The position numbers were made by a program, and so were the translations under genes. Of a DNA stretch of 64,000 nucleotides, positions 20,374-31,128 are shown piece after piece. The stretch is from assembly GCA_949710005.1 (NCBI GenBank), contig OX453280.1, positions 10,093,105-10,157,104 on the forward strand. Direction: 5' to 3'. Every line of letters starts with the position of its first letter. Position 1 is the first letter of the stretch. The notes beneath the pieces were generated by a model, which saw only the letters and a list, made by a program, of their open reading frames with translations, was not told the DNA's origin and did no database searches. This DNA is from Ricordea florida. Taxonomy: Eukaryota > Cnidaria > Anthozoa > Corallimorpharia > Ricordeidae.

Positions 20374-20960
20374 GTTTGCAGGCGTGGTTACCAGGCCACA
20401 GTAGCGCATTTGACAAATTGCTGATTTTCCGTTATTGCGTATTCGGTGATGCCTTTTTGAAAATAATGTAAATTTTGTGGAAACCGGTTTCATACGTCCT
20501 GGAAGTACATCCCAGCAAGAAGATCTCCGAGATATACAAGAAAAAGCAGCAAGACATCGTAGTCGAGTAAGTTCGAATACCGTTAAAATCAGCACAAAGA
20601 AAGCACGACTTAAAGCACAGCCAGAGATACGACGGTAGAGAGAATAACAACAGACATCCCAGCAAAGACAACAACTGCTCGCCCCAAAAAAGGCAAACGA
20701 AACAACAGGGAAAAGTACCAGGAATTCAACCAAGTTAATTTTGAAATTGAATGTGTTATTGATAGAAATACAGGACATGAGCGAGGGATTACATAACGAA
20801 ATATACTGGCGAACTGAATTTAGCAAAACGACTTCAAAGGGAAACCGAGGAAGAACGACTTCAACGATTAGAGATGTCTCTGGAAAATAATTCTATTATT
20901 CTAAAAACGGAATCGGAAGACGAGCAACATATTGCAGGAGAATGTATGAAGGTATTTTTC
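20374..20960 (+). other. Exon-like open segments, gene not recognised
   Basis: Two short stretches on the + strand look coding by composition: one near 20480-20640 (ending with KISTKKARLKAQPEIRR before a stop) and one near 20808-20952 (LAKRLQRETEEERLQRLEMS, charged and helical). The second ends at GAATGTATGAA before a possible splice donor GTATTT at about 20952. I do not recognise either. They could be exons of a host or transposon gene carried in with the insertion. Low confidence. Confidence 0.25.
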
Positions 20961-23040
20961 GTAATAAAACGATAGCCTTTCCATTTTGAAGAAATTCCCA
21001 ACACAGAGAGTTGCAGTTGTGATAGCAATCATTTATAACTATGTGATCTGATATCATTGCAACAGTGAAAATATTGTAAATCATCTTGATCTAGCAGTTA
21101 TGTTAAGCATATTCAACAGAATAGATACCCAGTGTCACTAAGCACTGTATTCTCTGATTGAAAGGTTTCAGTAATAGTGCGTGGGGACAGACAAGTCTTA
21201 TAGCCTTTTTACAATGGGTCAGTTTTACCTTACAGTTCTATGAGCCCTTGATAAAATTGCTATCTAGGACCCCCGCCCTTTTCCCACAAATGAAAAGTTA
21301 ATTTAAGCCCTAATTTGCAAAATTATACATAACATATTAACTTTGTTACTTACTGCTGTTCATTTTTATGATATCAAATACCAATATTTAATAACAACCA
21401 CAACATACAGTTCACCTTTTACACTGGAAAAACTTAAAGAAGAAACTAAAGCATGTAATGTCAAAATGTTTATGATCTTTCTCATATATTCATTGCAAGT
21501 GTGCTGTATATGGTAACAAATGTTTTAAGTTTCATAAATGCCCAATGCTTTTAATCATGATTTTCCACACTAACTTTATGGACAAATGACTGCACTAGAT
21601 TCTAAGCCTTAAAGAAATGACATTCTTTAGAGCTGTTTTGATTACCACCACCTCTGATGGAAAGCCTATCAAGAAGATTTTTGTATTGCTTGTAGTAGTA
21701 AAGGAACAATACTTTTACCCAGATAAGGACATACCGGTACATTCCATCTCATAACAATATACATTAAGAAAAACATAAAAACATATAATAATAATAATAA
21801 TAATAATATTAATAAAAATATCAATACCAGTAATTAATAATAATAATATTAATACTGATAATAATATAATAATAGTGCTTCTCGTTACTATATGTCATTG
21901 GTTACAGTTCAATACCTCAAGCTGCTTTGACTTTTTTTATGAAATACCATTATACTATTAAATCTTTCTTCTGCAGTTGTTATAATTGAAATTTTCATAT
22001 ATTCAAAATCATATACTATTCTTTAGTTGGGTGTGGATATTTTGACTGTTTCTGTAACACAATTAAACTTTCATGTGGTATATACTATTGACTGCTTGAT
22101 GTTGATTTTGCATTAATTTTTTTGCAGGAGTATGTAGTGCAGCCATTGTTTTAAACACATGAAGATTTCAATAACTCTTTCTTGCATTGTTTTTATGATT
22201 ACCTAAAACAAGCACAGCCACATACTATACAGTAGGCACTCTCTATTACCAAACCTTTATTCAAAGTTTTTGTAGAATCCAATTATTTTACCCTCAATTT
22301 TTTTATGTAATGACATTGTATCTCTAGCTTCTGTTGATATGGCATCTCTTTTGAGGGAAGAGGAATTTTTCTATCTACCACTGGGAGTACCATTCCAACT
22401 GAAGAGAGTAGACAAATTAAAACATGCACTATTCATAATGCTCTCAATTGTGGTTACCTAGGAATGAAATAATGACTGCAGTAGACAATAAAATATCTAA
22501 TCAGAAGACTCGTCTTACAATGAATCTCATGCAATGATAACAATAGAGCATAAACAAAAAATAATTGGAGCATTCAACTCATCCTCCGTGTAAGAATATA
22601 TTGCTTTTAAAAGTGATGTACAACAAAGCGGACAAAGCAGTAAAGACTAAGAAATTAAAACTAAAATAAGAAACAGGTTTTTACGCTGTGGTAAACACCA
22701 GCACTAATATCAGTTCTTCAAGATTTCACTTGCAAAAGATTTACAATAATTTTCAATTTGGTTTAATTGAATATTATTGTCATACTTCATAAACTTTGTA
22801 TTCCGTGTAAGGATAACAGATAATGTTACTTCTATTCCTTCTGGTGCAACCTCAGTAGCAGTGAAAGAGCTAAATGAAGTTCACTTTTTAAGCACTGTGT
22901 TGAGCGGTATACTGATCATGTCATTTGCACAGGGTGTCAATAATTGTGTACCAAACAAAGCATAACGAATATAGTAATGGGGATTAGGATAATAGCTAAA
23001 GGAATTGTTACTTCTTCAAAAACTAGCTTCGCGAGGTTTT
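20961..23040. other. AT-rich non-coding stretch with (AAT)n tract
   Basis: No supported gene. A trinucleotide (AAT/ATA) tract lies at 21785-21870. The base composition differs sharply from the GC-rich R2 on either side, so this looks like ordinary genomic or intronic DNA carried into the R2 copy. Confidence 0.5.
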
Positions 23041-24990
23041 TGCGGGAGTCGTATTTTTAGTAATAAAGGGTCGGCAGCAAGTGGTGTTTGAGTATGTAAG
23101 GCCGTTGTTGTGGCTTTAGTGGCGCTGCAGACAGGTTCAATAGCCCGCGCTGCAATTTCGCTGCGGCCTTGGCTCTAATCGCTCCCGCGGATATTTCAAC
23201 GTCCATATATTTTTGGGCTTGCGAGATTGAGGTAGCTTGGATTAATCCGGTATCACCCGGCAGTCTCGTAGCCCTAAGGAACGGGACTGGATTGACTACC
23301 CAGTGTTTTGCCCTAGCATCAATCTCAGTTCGCAGGGAGGCTGAATTCCCGCTGGGCCCCGCCGAAATCTCCAGATCTGTTAACCCATGGGCGCTGTCCA
23401 GGGAATCTAACAGGGCCTGAAGCCTGGGAGGTGTGGTCGAATTGAGGACCAAATCGTCCGCAAATGCGCAGACGTTGATTCTCAAGCAACCCACGAGAGC
23501 CCTAATGCCTGGGTCAAGATCCTCAATGACCCAATCTATGACTGCGTTGAATAAGTGCGGAGACATGGGGTCGCCCTGTCTTACACCGCTCCGCATCGGA
23601 CCTTATCGCTCCTCTCCCCACTCGCACGGATTATGGTCCGCTCATCTGTGTTCAGATAGATAAGAGAGCATTGGTGGTGGGACCCCCAGGCGTCGGGCTG
23701 CCAGCAATATAGTGCAGTGTGAGACAGAATCGAAAGCTTTTTTCACATCGATAAAGGCGATATTAAGTGGTGAGTGTTCGGCTTTGCTTTTATGAATCAA
23801 TTGCTCGAAACGCCTTCTCCCTGATGTTAAATGGCAACAGGCGTTCCATCCGTTTAGCCAATATCTTGTGAAACCACATGGCAACCATATCTGACATTGT
23901 GATCTGCCCATGTTGTGCCGGATCGTAAGTGCCCTCCATCTTAGGGATCAAGACAGTTTCACCTCGCCTCAACGCCGCAGGCTGATAGCCCGCAAGCAAC
24001 CACAGATTAAAGTGACAATGGAGTTCCGTGATAGGGATCTCCTTCAGATCGCATAGTTTCCTGCCGTCCGGACCGGGCGCGCCGTCCTTCATACCCTTGA
24101 GAGCAGACAGCACTTCGTCAGTTAAGACGGGCGCCACCAATCCCCATTGGGTAGGGCCCGTAGGTGTCGGCAACCGGGCATCCGCGAAAGATTCAGCGGT
24201 AAAGATCCCCCTCCATAAGCGCTCAAGGTCGCCCAATTGCACTGGAGTCTTGGATCCGCTTGCATCCCATTCCCCAGAAAGCACGCGTCTTGCTGACATG
24301 CCGCGATCAGGTTTGTAATCGCGTTGAACGCGTGCGAACAGAGCCGTCGCCTGAGCCTGGGTCTTGTGGGCAGGCCGTGTCGGGGCGGTTCGGGTGTTGC
24401 TCTTGACCCCGTGTACCGTGGCGGCAGCCATTCAAGGTACTCGGCGTCTATCCTCTCTCGCACGCGTTGGGAACGGTCATCTAGATTAAGGCCGATGGGG
24501 TCAGTAAGCGTACCCATAAGCGCGACTCTCAGAGCCTCGGCCCAATCGGTATTACCTGTTTGGGCGTCAGGCTCTGGCATAGCGTGCTCGAAGGTTCCGG
24601 CAATGTTGGGGCCTGAGGAGCGGGAAGATCTTAATTCGAGCTCGAGGTCGCAATATCTTAGAGATTTCTTAGCACTCTTGATGGATTCTAGAGTGCGACC
24701 AGGATGTAATTCCGACAGTCGTTGATGAATACCTCCCTTATCCCTGGAGGGCCTTTCTTCCAAAGAAATCTCAAGTCGCGCCAGCATGTACATTTCCTCC
24801 GCATCCTAACGTGCCTTCACTCTAGGAGCAGGGAGCCTTTCCATGTGAAAGGTCTCAACATGCGCCCAACGCCGATGTGCAGATAATCCCCGCTACGAGC
24901 CAAATGCTCGGGAGCATTCGGGACAGACGCATGGCTCCAATTATCGGGTTTAGCACTCGGGCCGGGTGGTGAACTATAAGTTATCTCTAT
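23041..24990 (-). pseudogene. R2 protein, N-terminal part: zinc finger and reverse transcriptase
   Basis: Reading from high to low coordinates on the - strand: a C2H2 finger (CPECSRAFGS, stop, RGLSAHRRWAH) near 24940-24870; then a linker (24122-24793) with LHPGRTLESIKSAKKSLRY; then RT with KDGAPGPDGRK near 24090-24058, IAFIDVKKAFDSVSH near 23765-23720, GVRQGDPMSPHLFNAVIDWV near 23585 and the catalytic AFADDLVL near 23466. It ends with HHLLPTLYY at about 23057, followed by foreign DNA. It is spread over three frames (24431-23790, 23911-23642, 23596-23057) with an in-frame stop in the zinc finger, so it is dead. In R2 this protein primes cDNA synthesis at the 28S nick. Confidence 0.9.
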
Positions 24991-25285
24991 TCGCTGAACC
25001 AGCGGCGGCCGGTTCTTTAAAATTAAGAATAAATTAAAACTTGAGCAATAAAGCAGCAAACAGGTGAATAATTCACAAGTCTGCCGTAGGGTTGTATTGG
25101 CTTCTCCTCAGATTCGTTGGATCGTCACCTAGGGCTGGACCGCGTGAGACCAACCGATCTTTAGCAGCCAGTCGATGCCAACTACCCTCAGACTCACCAT
25201 TTCATCCTATTGATATTTGGGACTCTCGCCGGAAAGAGATCGATGCTTACTTGGTTCAAAGCTTCGCCTGTTATATCTCCCTCTT
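24991..25285 (-). other. R2 5' UTR, candidate HDV-like ribozyme region
   Basis: Sequence between the 28S 5' junction and the R2 ORF. R2 elements commonly begin with an HDV-like self-cleaving ribozyme that frees the 5' end. Here GGGAGAT just inside the junction can pair with ATCTCTT ~45 nt downstream as a possible P1, with GC-rich segments further on, but I could not fold the full double pseudoknot by eye. Treat as a candidate. Confidence 0.35.
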
Positions 25286-26481
25286 CTTAAGAGAGTCATA
25301 GTTACTGCCGACGTTTACCCGCGCTAGGTTGAATTTCTTCACTTTGACATTCAAAGCACTGGGCAGAAATCACATTGCGTCAACACCGTCTCCGGCCATC
25401 GCAATGCTTTGCGTTAATTAAACAGTCGAATTCCCCTAGTCACTGCCGATTTGACCTCGAGGCCACAGCTGGGCCAATCCACGAGCGGTACAAGCCCGGT
25501 CCGACCTTGGCCTCCACCGGCGGCAGCACACAGGCGCGTGGGTCGAGTCCTTCCTGACCGGCAACGATCGCCAACTTCTGACTCGGCAAGTCCAGGTCGG
25601 CTCCACCCGCTTCAAGTCTCAGCCCGAGAGACCCAACGCTTAGAGTCAATCCTGTCCCGATGTTACGGATCCATTTTGCCGACTTCCCTTACCTACATTG
25701 TTCCATCAACGAGACGCTGCTCACCTTGGAGACCTGCTGCAGTTATGAGTACGACCAGACACGAAAATCGTCTCCCCCGAATTTTCAAGGGCCGTCGAGA
25801 ACGCACCGGACACCACAAGAAGTGTGCTGCCTTACTAGACATCAAACCCTATCTCCGGAAAATCCGATTTCTGGGTGAAAGCCTGTTAAAAAGAAAAGAG
25901 AACTCTTTCTGGGGACCCCGCCGGCGTCTCTGGGTTCGGTTGCGTTACCGCACCTGCCAACAGGTGGCAATATCCGTGTTCCGGTTCGGGAATATTAACC
26001 CGACTCCCTTTCGATAGGCGGCCCGCAAGACGTTCCCTATCTCTTAGGATCGACTAACCCATGTCCAACTGCTGTTCACATGGAACCTTTCTCCACTTCG
26101 GTCTTCAAAGTCCTCATTTTAATATTTGCTACTACCACCAAGATCTGCACCGGAGGCCGTTTCACCCGGGCTCGCGCCGAGGGTTAATCAATCAATCAAT
26201 CAATCAATCAATACTTTATCTATACACGTAACGTCTAGGAGCTATATAAGCTCGTTCATAATACGTACGTGTGCGAAATTACATTCACAAAGGCAATACC
26301 ACAGCACCGGGAACTACGTCCCCTACTCTTTGCGAACAGCGTGTGGGTTCTTTAACGTCCAACGAAGTTATTACAACCAAGGGTCACGACCCCCGCGAAC
26401 TCCTACTCGTCGGGGCATAGCTTCTACCCCGACGGCGGAGTGCAGGTGCTACTCTCTAGCGCCATCCATTTTCCGGGCAAG

Positions 26482-26521
<40 letters not shown>

Positions 26522-27770
26522 TCTGACTTCCATGGCCACCGTCCTGCTGTCTATAGCAAGCAACACCTTTTGTGGGGTCTGATGAGGGTCGAGTTTGGCA
26601 CCTTAACTCCGCGTTTGGTTCATCACGCATCGCCAGTTCTGCTTACCAAAATTGGCCCACTAGACACTGGCATTCGACACAACTCCTGCTTCAATCGAGC
26701 GAGTCGGACATACGTGATAAAACTGCACTCGGGCTCAAGCTATCCTGAGGGAAACTTCCAAGGGAACCAGCTGTTAGACAGTTCGATTAGCCTTTCGCCT
26801 CTATACTACGAGCCTCCACTAGAGTTTCCTCTGGCTTCACCCTATTCAAGCATAGTTTACCATCTTCCGGGTCCCAACAGACACGCTCTTACTCAAACCT
26901 TTATAAGAGTAGAATAGGTCGGTCGATGATGCGCTCGCCTTCCGGGCAGGAGGCGGGGTCTCACTTCGGCGGTCGAAACCGCTTTCACTTTTATTGCGCT
27001 TAAGGGTTTCGCGCACCCAAAGACTCGCGCAGATGTTAGACTCCTTGGTTCGTGTTTCAAGACGGGTCGGATGAAACCGTGTGACTGCCAACGCTCTAGG
27101 CACCTAGCCGGCACGAAGAGGCATGCGCTGCCACAACCTTGGTCAACCGTGGGCCGAGAAGCGATCCGGTCTCTAAAAGAATGGTTCCCTTTCCCTCCGA
27201 GAAAGGAGAGAGCCCGCGCTTACCTTACCGGAACCTTTAAAACCCATGATGGACCCACGTTGACGCGCGCCTGAGAGAAGTGCGACGTCCCAAAACCCGC
27301 GTCGCCCGAGGCAGCGGTCCATTTGAATCCGCCAACTTCCGCCACGCCCGAGACCGGCCGGCTGAATCTCGCCGAGCGCATTGCTAGTTCCATTCGTTTC
27401 CCTTTTGACGGTTTCACGTACTTTTTAACTCTCTTTTCAAAGTTCTATTCACCTTTCCCTCACGGTACTTGTTCGCTATTGGTCTCGCGCCGATATTTAC
27501 CCGACTCTTCGAAGGCACATTATTAGCGGCCGGGGCCCGCCACAGACGGGGTTGTCACCCTCTGCGACTTGCTGTTCCAAGCAACTTAGGCGGGCCGGTC
27601 CGCCGAGGAAGCGCTTCTCGAAATTACATCTTGCCGTTGCAGAGCAACAGAGATCTCAAATTTGAGCTCTTCCCGCTTCACGTGCCGTCACTGTGGGATT
27701 CCTTGTTAGTTTCTTTTCCTCCGCTTATTAATATGTTAAAATTCAGCGGGTAGCCTTGCCTGATCTGAGG
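25286..27770 (-). rRNA. 28S rRNA, 5' part up to the R2 site (pseudogene-like)
   Basis: The - strand is 28S rRNA from just after ITS2 (conserved CCGCTGAATTTTAACATATT near 27735) to ACTCTCTTAAG at the R2 site. It is interrupted by a LINE fragment at 26186-26379. Variants in conserved segments (for example AACATATTAATAAGCG in place of the usual AGCATATTAATAAGCG) and the insertion suggest an inactive copy. The many open frames in this region are rRNA shadows. Confidence 0.95.
26186..26379 (-). mobile_element. 5'-truncated CR1/L2-like LINE insertion inside 28S
   Basis: A 194 bp insertion in a 28S variable region, flanked by a 5 bp duplication AGGGT (26181-26185 and 26380-26384). On the - strand it has the same GTTCCCGGTGCTGTGGT segment as the LINE fragments at 5381 and 15935. 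It ends in ATAAAGTATTGATTGATTGA, a (TTGA)n tail typical of CR1/L2 3' ends. The insert breaks the rRNA, independent proof that this rDNA copy is not in normal use. Confidence 0.8.
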
Positions 27771-27999
27771 TCAAGTTGTGTTTCGTTTTCACTGCCTTTG
27801 CTCTCTGTTTCGACTCCGTCCCTAGCGATCGGACCTCCTCCGTCCAGAGAAGGGTCGTCTTAAGCCTCCCCTTCTGGCGGACAGAGTCGGACGAGACCGC
27901 TGCGGCAACGGGGCTACGTTCGGTTTCGAGAGACACGACCTACCTGCGAGCGCGTCGTGTCTCCTCAACGCCGCAGCGGCCCACCCGCGATAGGTACAA
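27771..27999 (-). other. ITS2
   Basis: Spacer between 5.8S and 28S on the - strand, ~230 bp, GC-rich, compatible with cnidarian ITS2 length. Boundaries are set from conserved 5.8S and 28S ends and are good to about 10 bp. Confidence 0.8.
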
Positions 28000-28157
28000 T
28001 TCCACACTCAGACAGACATGCTCCTGGGAGAGCCCAAGAGCGCTATTTGTGTTCAAAGATTCCATGATTCTTTGAATTCTGACAATTAACACTACTTATC
28101 GCAGCTGACTGCATTCTTCATCGATGCGCGAGCCAAGAGCTCCACCGTCAAACGTTG
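28000..28157 (-). rRNA. 5.8S rRNA (mutated)
   Basis: On the - strand: GACGGTGGAGCTCTTGGCTC, GCGCATCGATGAAGAATGCA, then GAATCATGGAATCTTTGAAC and CTCTTGGGCTCTCCCAGGAG. Length ~158 nt. Conserved positions are changed (GATCTCTTGG to GAGCTCTTGG, CATCGAATC to CATGGAATC, GAACGC to GAATGC), several being CpG-type decay, so this is a pseudo-5.8S. Confidence 0.92.
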
Positions 28158-28428
28158 TCTCTCTTTCTTTCTTTCCTTTCTCGGCGTCTTTTGCAAGCAA
28201 GCCGACCGACAAAGGCACTAGCTCAGCTAATAAAGAACAAAACGTGGTTTGCGGTAACGCGAAAGAGGACGGCAGGCGGCAAAGACGCCGCCGCAAAACG
28301 AGGGGGCTCAAATTCCTCGCCTCGCAGAAGCCATCCTCCGTCTGCCACTTAACGGCCACCAGGACCGATCCCTAATACGGTGCGTCAGGTACGGTTCACA
28401 AAGTATCGCTTCATGCTTTTTGTTTCGA
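28158..28428 (-). other. ITS1
   Basis: Spacer between 18S and 5.8S on the - strand, ~270 bp. The small open frames here are not genes. Confidence 0.8.
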
Positions 28429-28450
28429 TAATGGTCCTTCCGCAGGTTCA

Positions 28451-28485
<35 letters not shown>

Positions 28486-28617
28486 AATGAGCAAGTTTGA
28501 CCATTTTGCCGTCATCCCAAGCTCTGTCGCCAGAGCATCGGGGCCAGTCAGGAGGCCTAACTTTACTATTCAATTGGTAGTAGCGACGGGTGGTGTGGAC
28601 AAAAGGCAGGGACGTAA

Positions 28618-28660
<43 letters not shown>

Positions 28661-29033
28661 CAAGATCAACAATTGCAAAGATCCATCCCCAGCACGACGA
28701 CGTTTGCAAGATTACCCGCACTTCTCGGTAAAGGAAACACTCTTTGACATCGTCACTGTAGCGCGCGCGCGGCCCAGAACATCTAAGGGCATCACAGACC
28801 CGTTATTGCCTTCCTGACTTTGGTTGAAAACCAACAGTCCCTCAAAGAAGTTCACCTTCGATTGGGATCGACGCAACTATTTAGCAGGTTAAAGTCTTGT
28901 TCGTTAACGGAATTAACCAGACAAATCACTCTAAAAACTAAGAACGGCCATGCACCACCACCCATAGAATCAAGAAAGCTTTCAATCTGTCAATCCTCAC
29001 TATGTCTAGACCTGGTGAGTCTCCCCGTGTTGA
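28429..29033 (-). rRNA. 18S rRNA, 3' third only (truncated, mutated)
   Basis: On the - strand this ends with GTAACAAGGTTTCCGTAG and GGAAGGACCATTA (28429). It has a one-base loss in the near-universal GTAGGTGAACCTGC (here GTAGTGAACCTGC) and ACCATTA instead of ATCATTA. It extends upstream to TCAACACGGGGAGACTCACC (29033), where 18S stops dead and Polinton-type coding sequence begins. About 600 of ~1800 nt remain. Confidence 0.95.
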
Positions 29034-29596
29034 ACGGTATTCTCGATACCTACGAACTGTGGAAAAACACGTACGTTCTCGATCAACTTCGTGGGCGATT
29101 CAGAGGTGCGTTCGACCACGTCGTTCTGATCTGCCCCAGCTTTAAACACAAGAAGACCTACGACGGCTTCGCAGAGAACGACGACCGGGTATTTGTCGTG
29201 TGCCCCCCGAAGCCAGGCGGCGAGGAACAAGACGCAATGGACAGGCTTCTGCGCTGGTTGAGCATACTGTTCGAAGGGACGAAAACTCTGATCGTAATCG
29301 ACGATTGCACTTCGGGAAGGGACGTCAAAAAACGGTCCAGTGAGCTTGTTAAACTAGCCTCCTCTGGAAGGCAGATCGGGGTCAGCGTTTGGGTTCTGAG
29401 CCAAGCCCTCACGTCGATAGCAAAGCCTTTACGTGAAAACGTAGCGTGTCTCGTCTGGTTTTACACCCTTTGCGGAAAGGATTCGAAAGCTATCTTCGAA
29501 AGTGACACTGGGGAGATTGCGGCGGCAGAAAAGCAGTCCATGCTTGCAAAACTGAAGTCGAAAGAGCACTCTCGCATCGTTTTCAGTTTGCGCTAG
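29034..29596 (+). pseudogene. Polinton-type packaging ATPase (FtsK/HerA, A32-like), 5' truncated
   Basis: About 185 residues of the genome-packaging ATPase. Visible are VVLICPSF followed by the Walker B strand TLIVIDDCTS (near 29285-29310) and a sensor-like region with WVLSQALTSI. The start is lost: the frame reads through from 18S sequence, so the longer open frame from 28820 is chimeric. The Walker A loop is absent. The remainder is open to the TAG at 29596. In the virus family this motor loads DNA into the capsid. Confidence 0.75.
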
Positions 29597-30625
29597 CTTT
29601 AAGGCATCTAATTAGAGCTGCCGTCTCCGTGTACAGATACATAACTACCAGACGAACGCAGACACCATTTTGGATCTACTACTAAGATCTACTAAACTGA
29701 GACGTGGACGATCTACAAGCGGCCCCTTAGGGCGACTGCGCAACGTCTATTAGAGACAGCACCAAACGAGAGGACTTATCCGTATTCGTAGCGATCGTGA
29801 AGTCGAAAGAGCTCTGGGCGTCCATTGAACCCACCCTGATGTCCAAAAAGTGGCCGAGCCCGATATCGAGAGACTCCACAATAGGTACCAGGCCACCCTC
29901 GCAAGCAATATAACCGATTCTCTCGTCGGTTCCGTCATAAAGCTTGTGTGTAGAGCCGTTGGCTATGTCGCATTGATAGACAGAACAGAAGCGCTCCACA
30001 ATGACCTCAAAAACGATTACATCGTTCAGAGCGAGATCTCATTAGCCGCTGACTTGATGACAATACGCTACGGCAGATGGATGGCTCTGGCTTCCAGAGC
30101 AATACCCATATGCAATCATTTCTCTCTCCCTGCCACCTCTCTAGAACATAAAGTGGTTCACGTGGACGCTGACGAGTTCTTAATAAGTTTCTTGCCTAAA
30201 AGTCATGCATCAAGTTCTTGCCTCAAGTTCATGCATCAAGTTCCCCCCTAAGTTCTTGCATCAAGTCGTCAAGTTCTTGCCTGAAGTTCTTGCTGCGCAT
30301 TTGAAGTCAAGTCATTTTCTGGTTAATGCGATTTCTTATACGAGTACAGAAGTGCCTGCAGATCTAGAGCAAAAACACGACGCAATAAAGCGGGACCAGG
30401 GGCTTCAAGAACCGCGGTTTCCAGAAGGAAGCCAGCTAAAAGCCCTGGTAGGATGGCTGCAGGGAAGAGACTGGCGGAGTTGTCTCGAAAAAACAAGAAG
30501 ACAAATCGTACTCAGAATTCGGCTACTGTTTCAGTCAAGGCTCTGCCCCCAAGTACCACCCGGAAAGAGGCCTCGAGTGACTATAAAACCTATACCCTTC
30601 GCCAGCTGCTGAAGGGGAAAGATCT
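29597..30625. other. Unassigned part of the Polinton-like block
   Basis: No product recognised. A 90-residue frame on the - strand (29727-29999) and frames on the + strand (29850-30251, 30205-30612) overlap and none has a known motif. A short imperfect repeat of 'agttcttgcctcaagtt' type lies at 30200-30295. Confidence 0.35.
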
Positions 30626-30841
30626 GTGTCTGGTTTGTATCTTCTGTCTATCGCCGGCTTAGTCGTATCTCTCCTTGGCCTTTACTACAAACGCCGTAAA
30701 GTCATGGCAGCATTGTCTCTTGTCAGGCGACCTTCCAATGACAATCCACCCGTCGGGAAGGTAAGTGAACAGGGTGGGAGAGAGAAAGCTTCAAAAAGGT
30801 CCACCACTAAAACAACGACAGTCCTTCTGGTCATGGATTAG
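30626..30841 (+). CDS. Small membrane protein in Polinton-like block
   Basis: 71 residues with one N-terminal hydrophobic segment (LYLLSIAGLVVSLLGLYY) followed by a basic, Ser/Thr-rich tail. The position in a run of small hydrophobic ORFs between ATPase and integrase fits a Polinton/adintovirus minor structural or membrane protein. Not recognised as a named family. Confidence 0.4.
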   Translation: MSGLYLLSIAGLVVSLLGLYYKRRKVMAALSLVRRPSNDNPPVGKVSEQGGREKASKRSTTKTTTVLLVMD

Positions 30842-30881
30842 CCATTTGAAGGTACATGTCACGGACGGATATGGATGAAAT

Positions 30882-31101
30882 ATGGCAGACAAAACACTCG
30901 TCCAAACGGTAACTAATGCCGCTGTGCTTACCGGTTTAGCCGCTGGCTATTGCTGGATCGCCTAAACGTGTGTTAGGGAGACCATTACAGGAGACCCTCG
31001 TTCAAGAATCATCAACTACGCGAAGTTCACTGCCGTCGTCACTGCAAGTCTCGCTACAAAGCGCTATCTCGAGGATCAGAAGATTCCCCCGAAGCCTTAT
31101 T
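30882..31101 (+). pseudogene. Small hydrophobic protein in Polinton-like block, one in-frame stop
   Basis: A 73-codon frame from ATG 30882 with two hydrophobic segments (VLTGLAAGYCWIA, then FTAVVTASLAT) separated by an in-frame TAA at about 30963. Ends with YLEDQKIPPKPY. Probably a viral membrane or minor capsid protein; name unknown. Confidence 0.45.
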
Positions 31102-31128
31102 AAACTCTGACTCAGATACAGCATAAAA

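Larger units (their letters stand above)
16871..25285 (-). mobile_element. R2 non-LTR retrotransposon inserted at the 28S R2 site, split by ~5 kb
   Basis: The element lies on the - strand, sense with the rRNA. Its 3' junction is at TAGCCAAATGCCTCG (16870/16871) and its 5' junction at CTCTCTTAAG (25286), with the expected few bases of 28S (GTAGC) missing at the 5' side. This is the specific R2 target. It encodes an N-terminal C2H2 finger, RT, CCHC knuckle and restriction-like endonuclease. A foreign ~5 kb segment (about 18003-23055) interrupts it between RT thumb residues. Without the insert R2 is about 3.4 kb, a normal length for the family. Confidence 0.93.

Noticed and set aside
20143-20424. 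Near-identical peptides on both strands
   Set aside because: Consequence of the head-to-head ribozyme palindrome, not of two genes.
25092-28375. Many open frames of 60-190 codons on both strands
   Set aside because: They lie in 28S, ITS and 5.8S sequence and have no protein homology I can recognise.
28820-29033. N-terminal 70 codons of the 258-codon frame
   Set aside because: This part is antisense 18S; only codons after the junction are ATPase.
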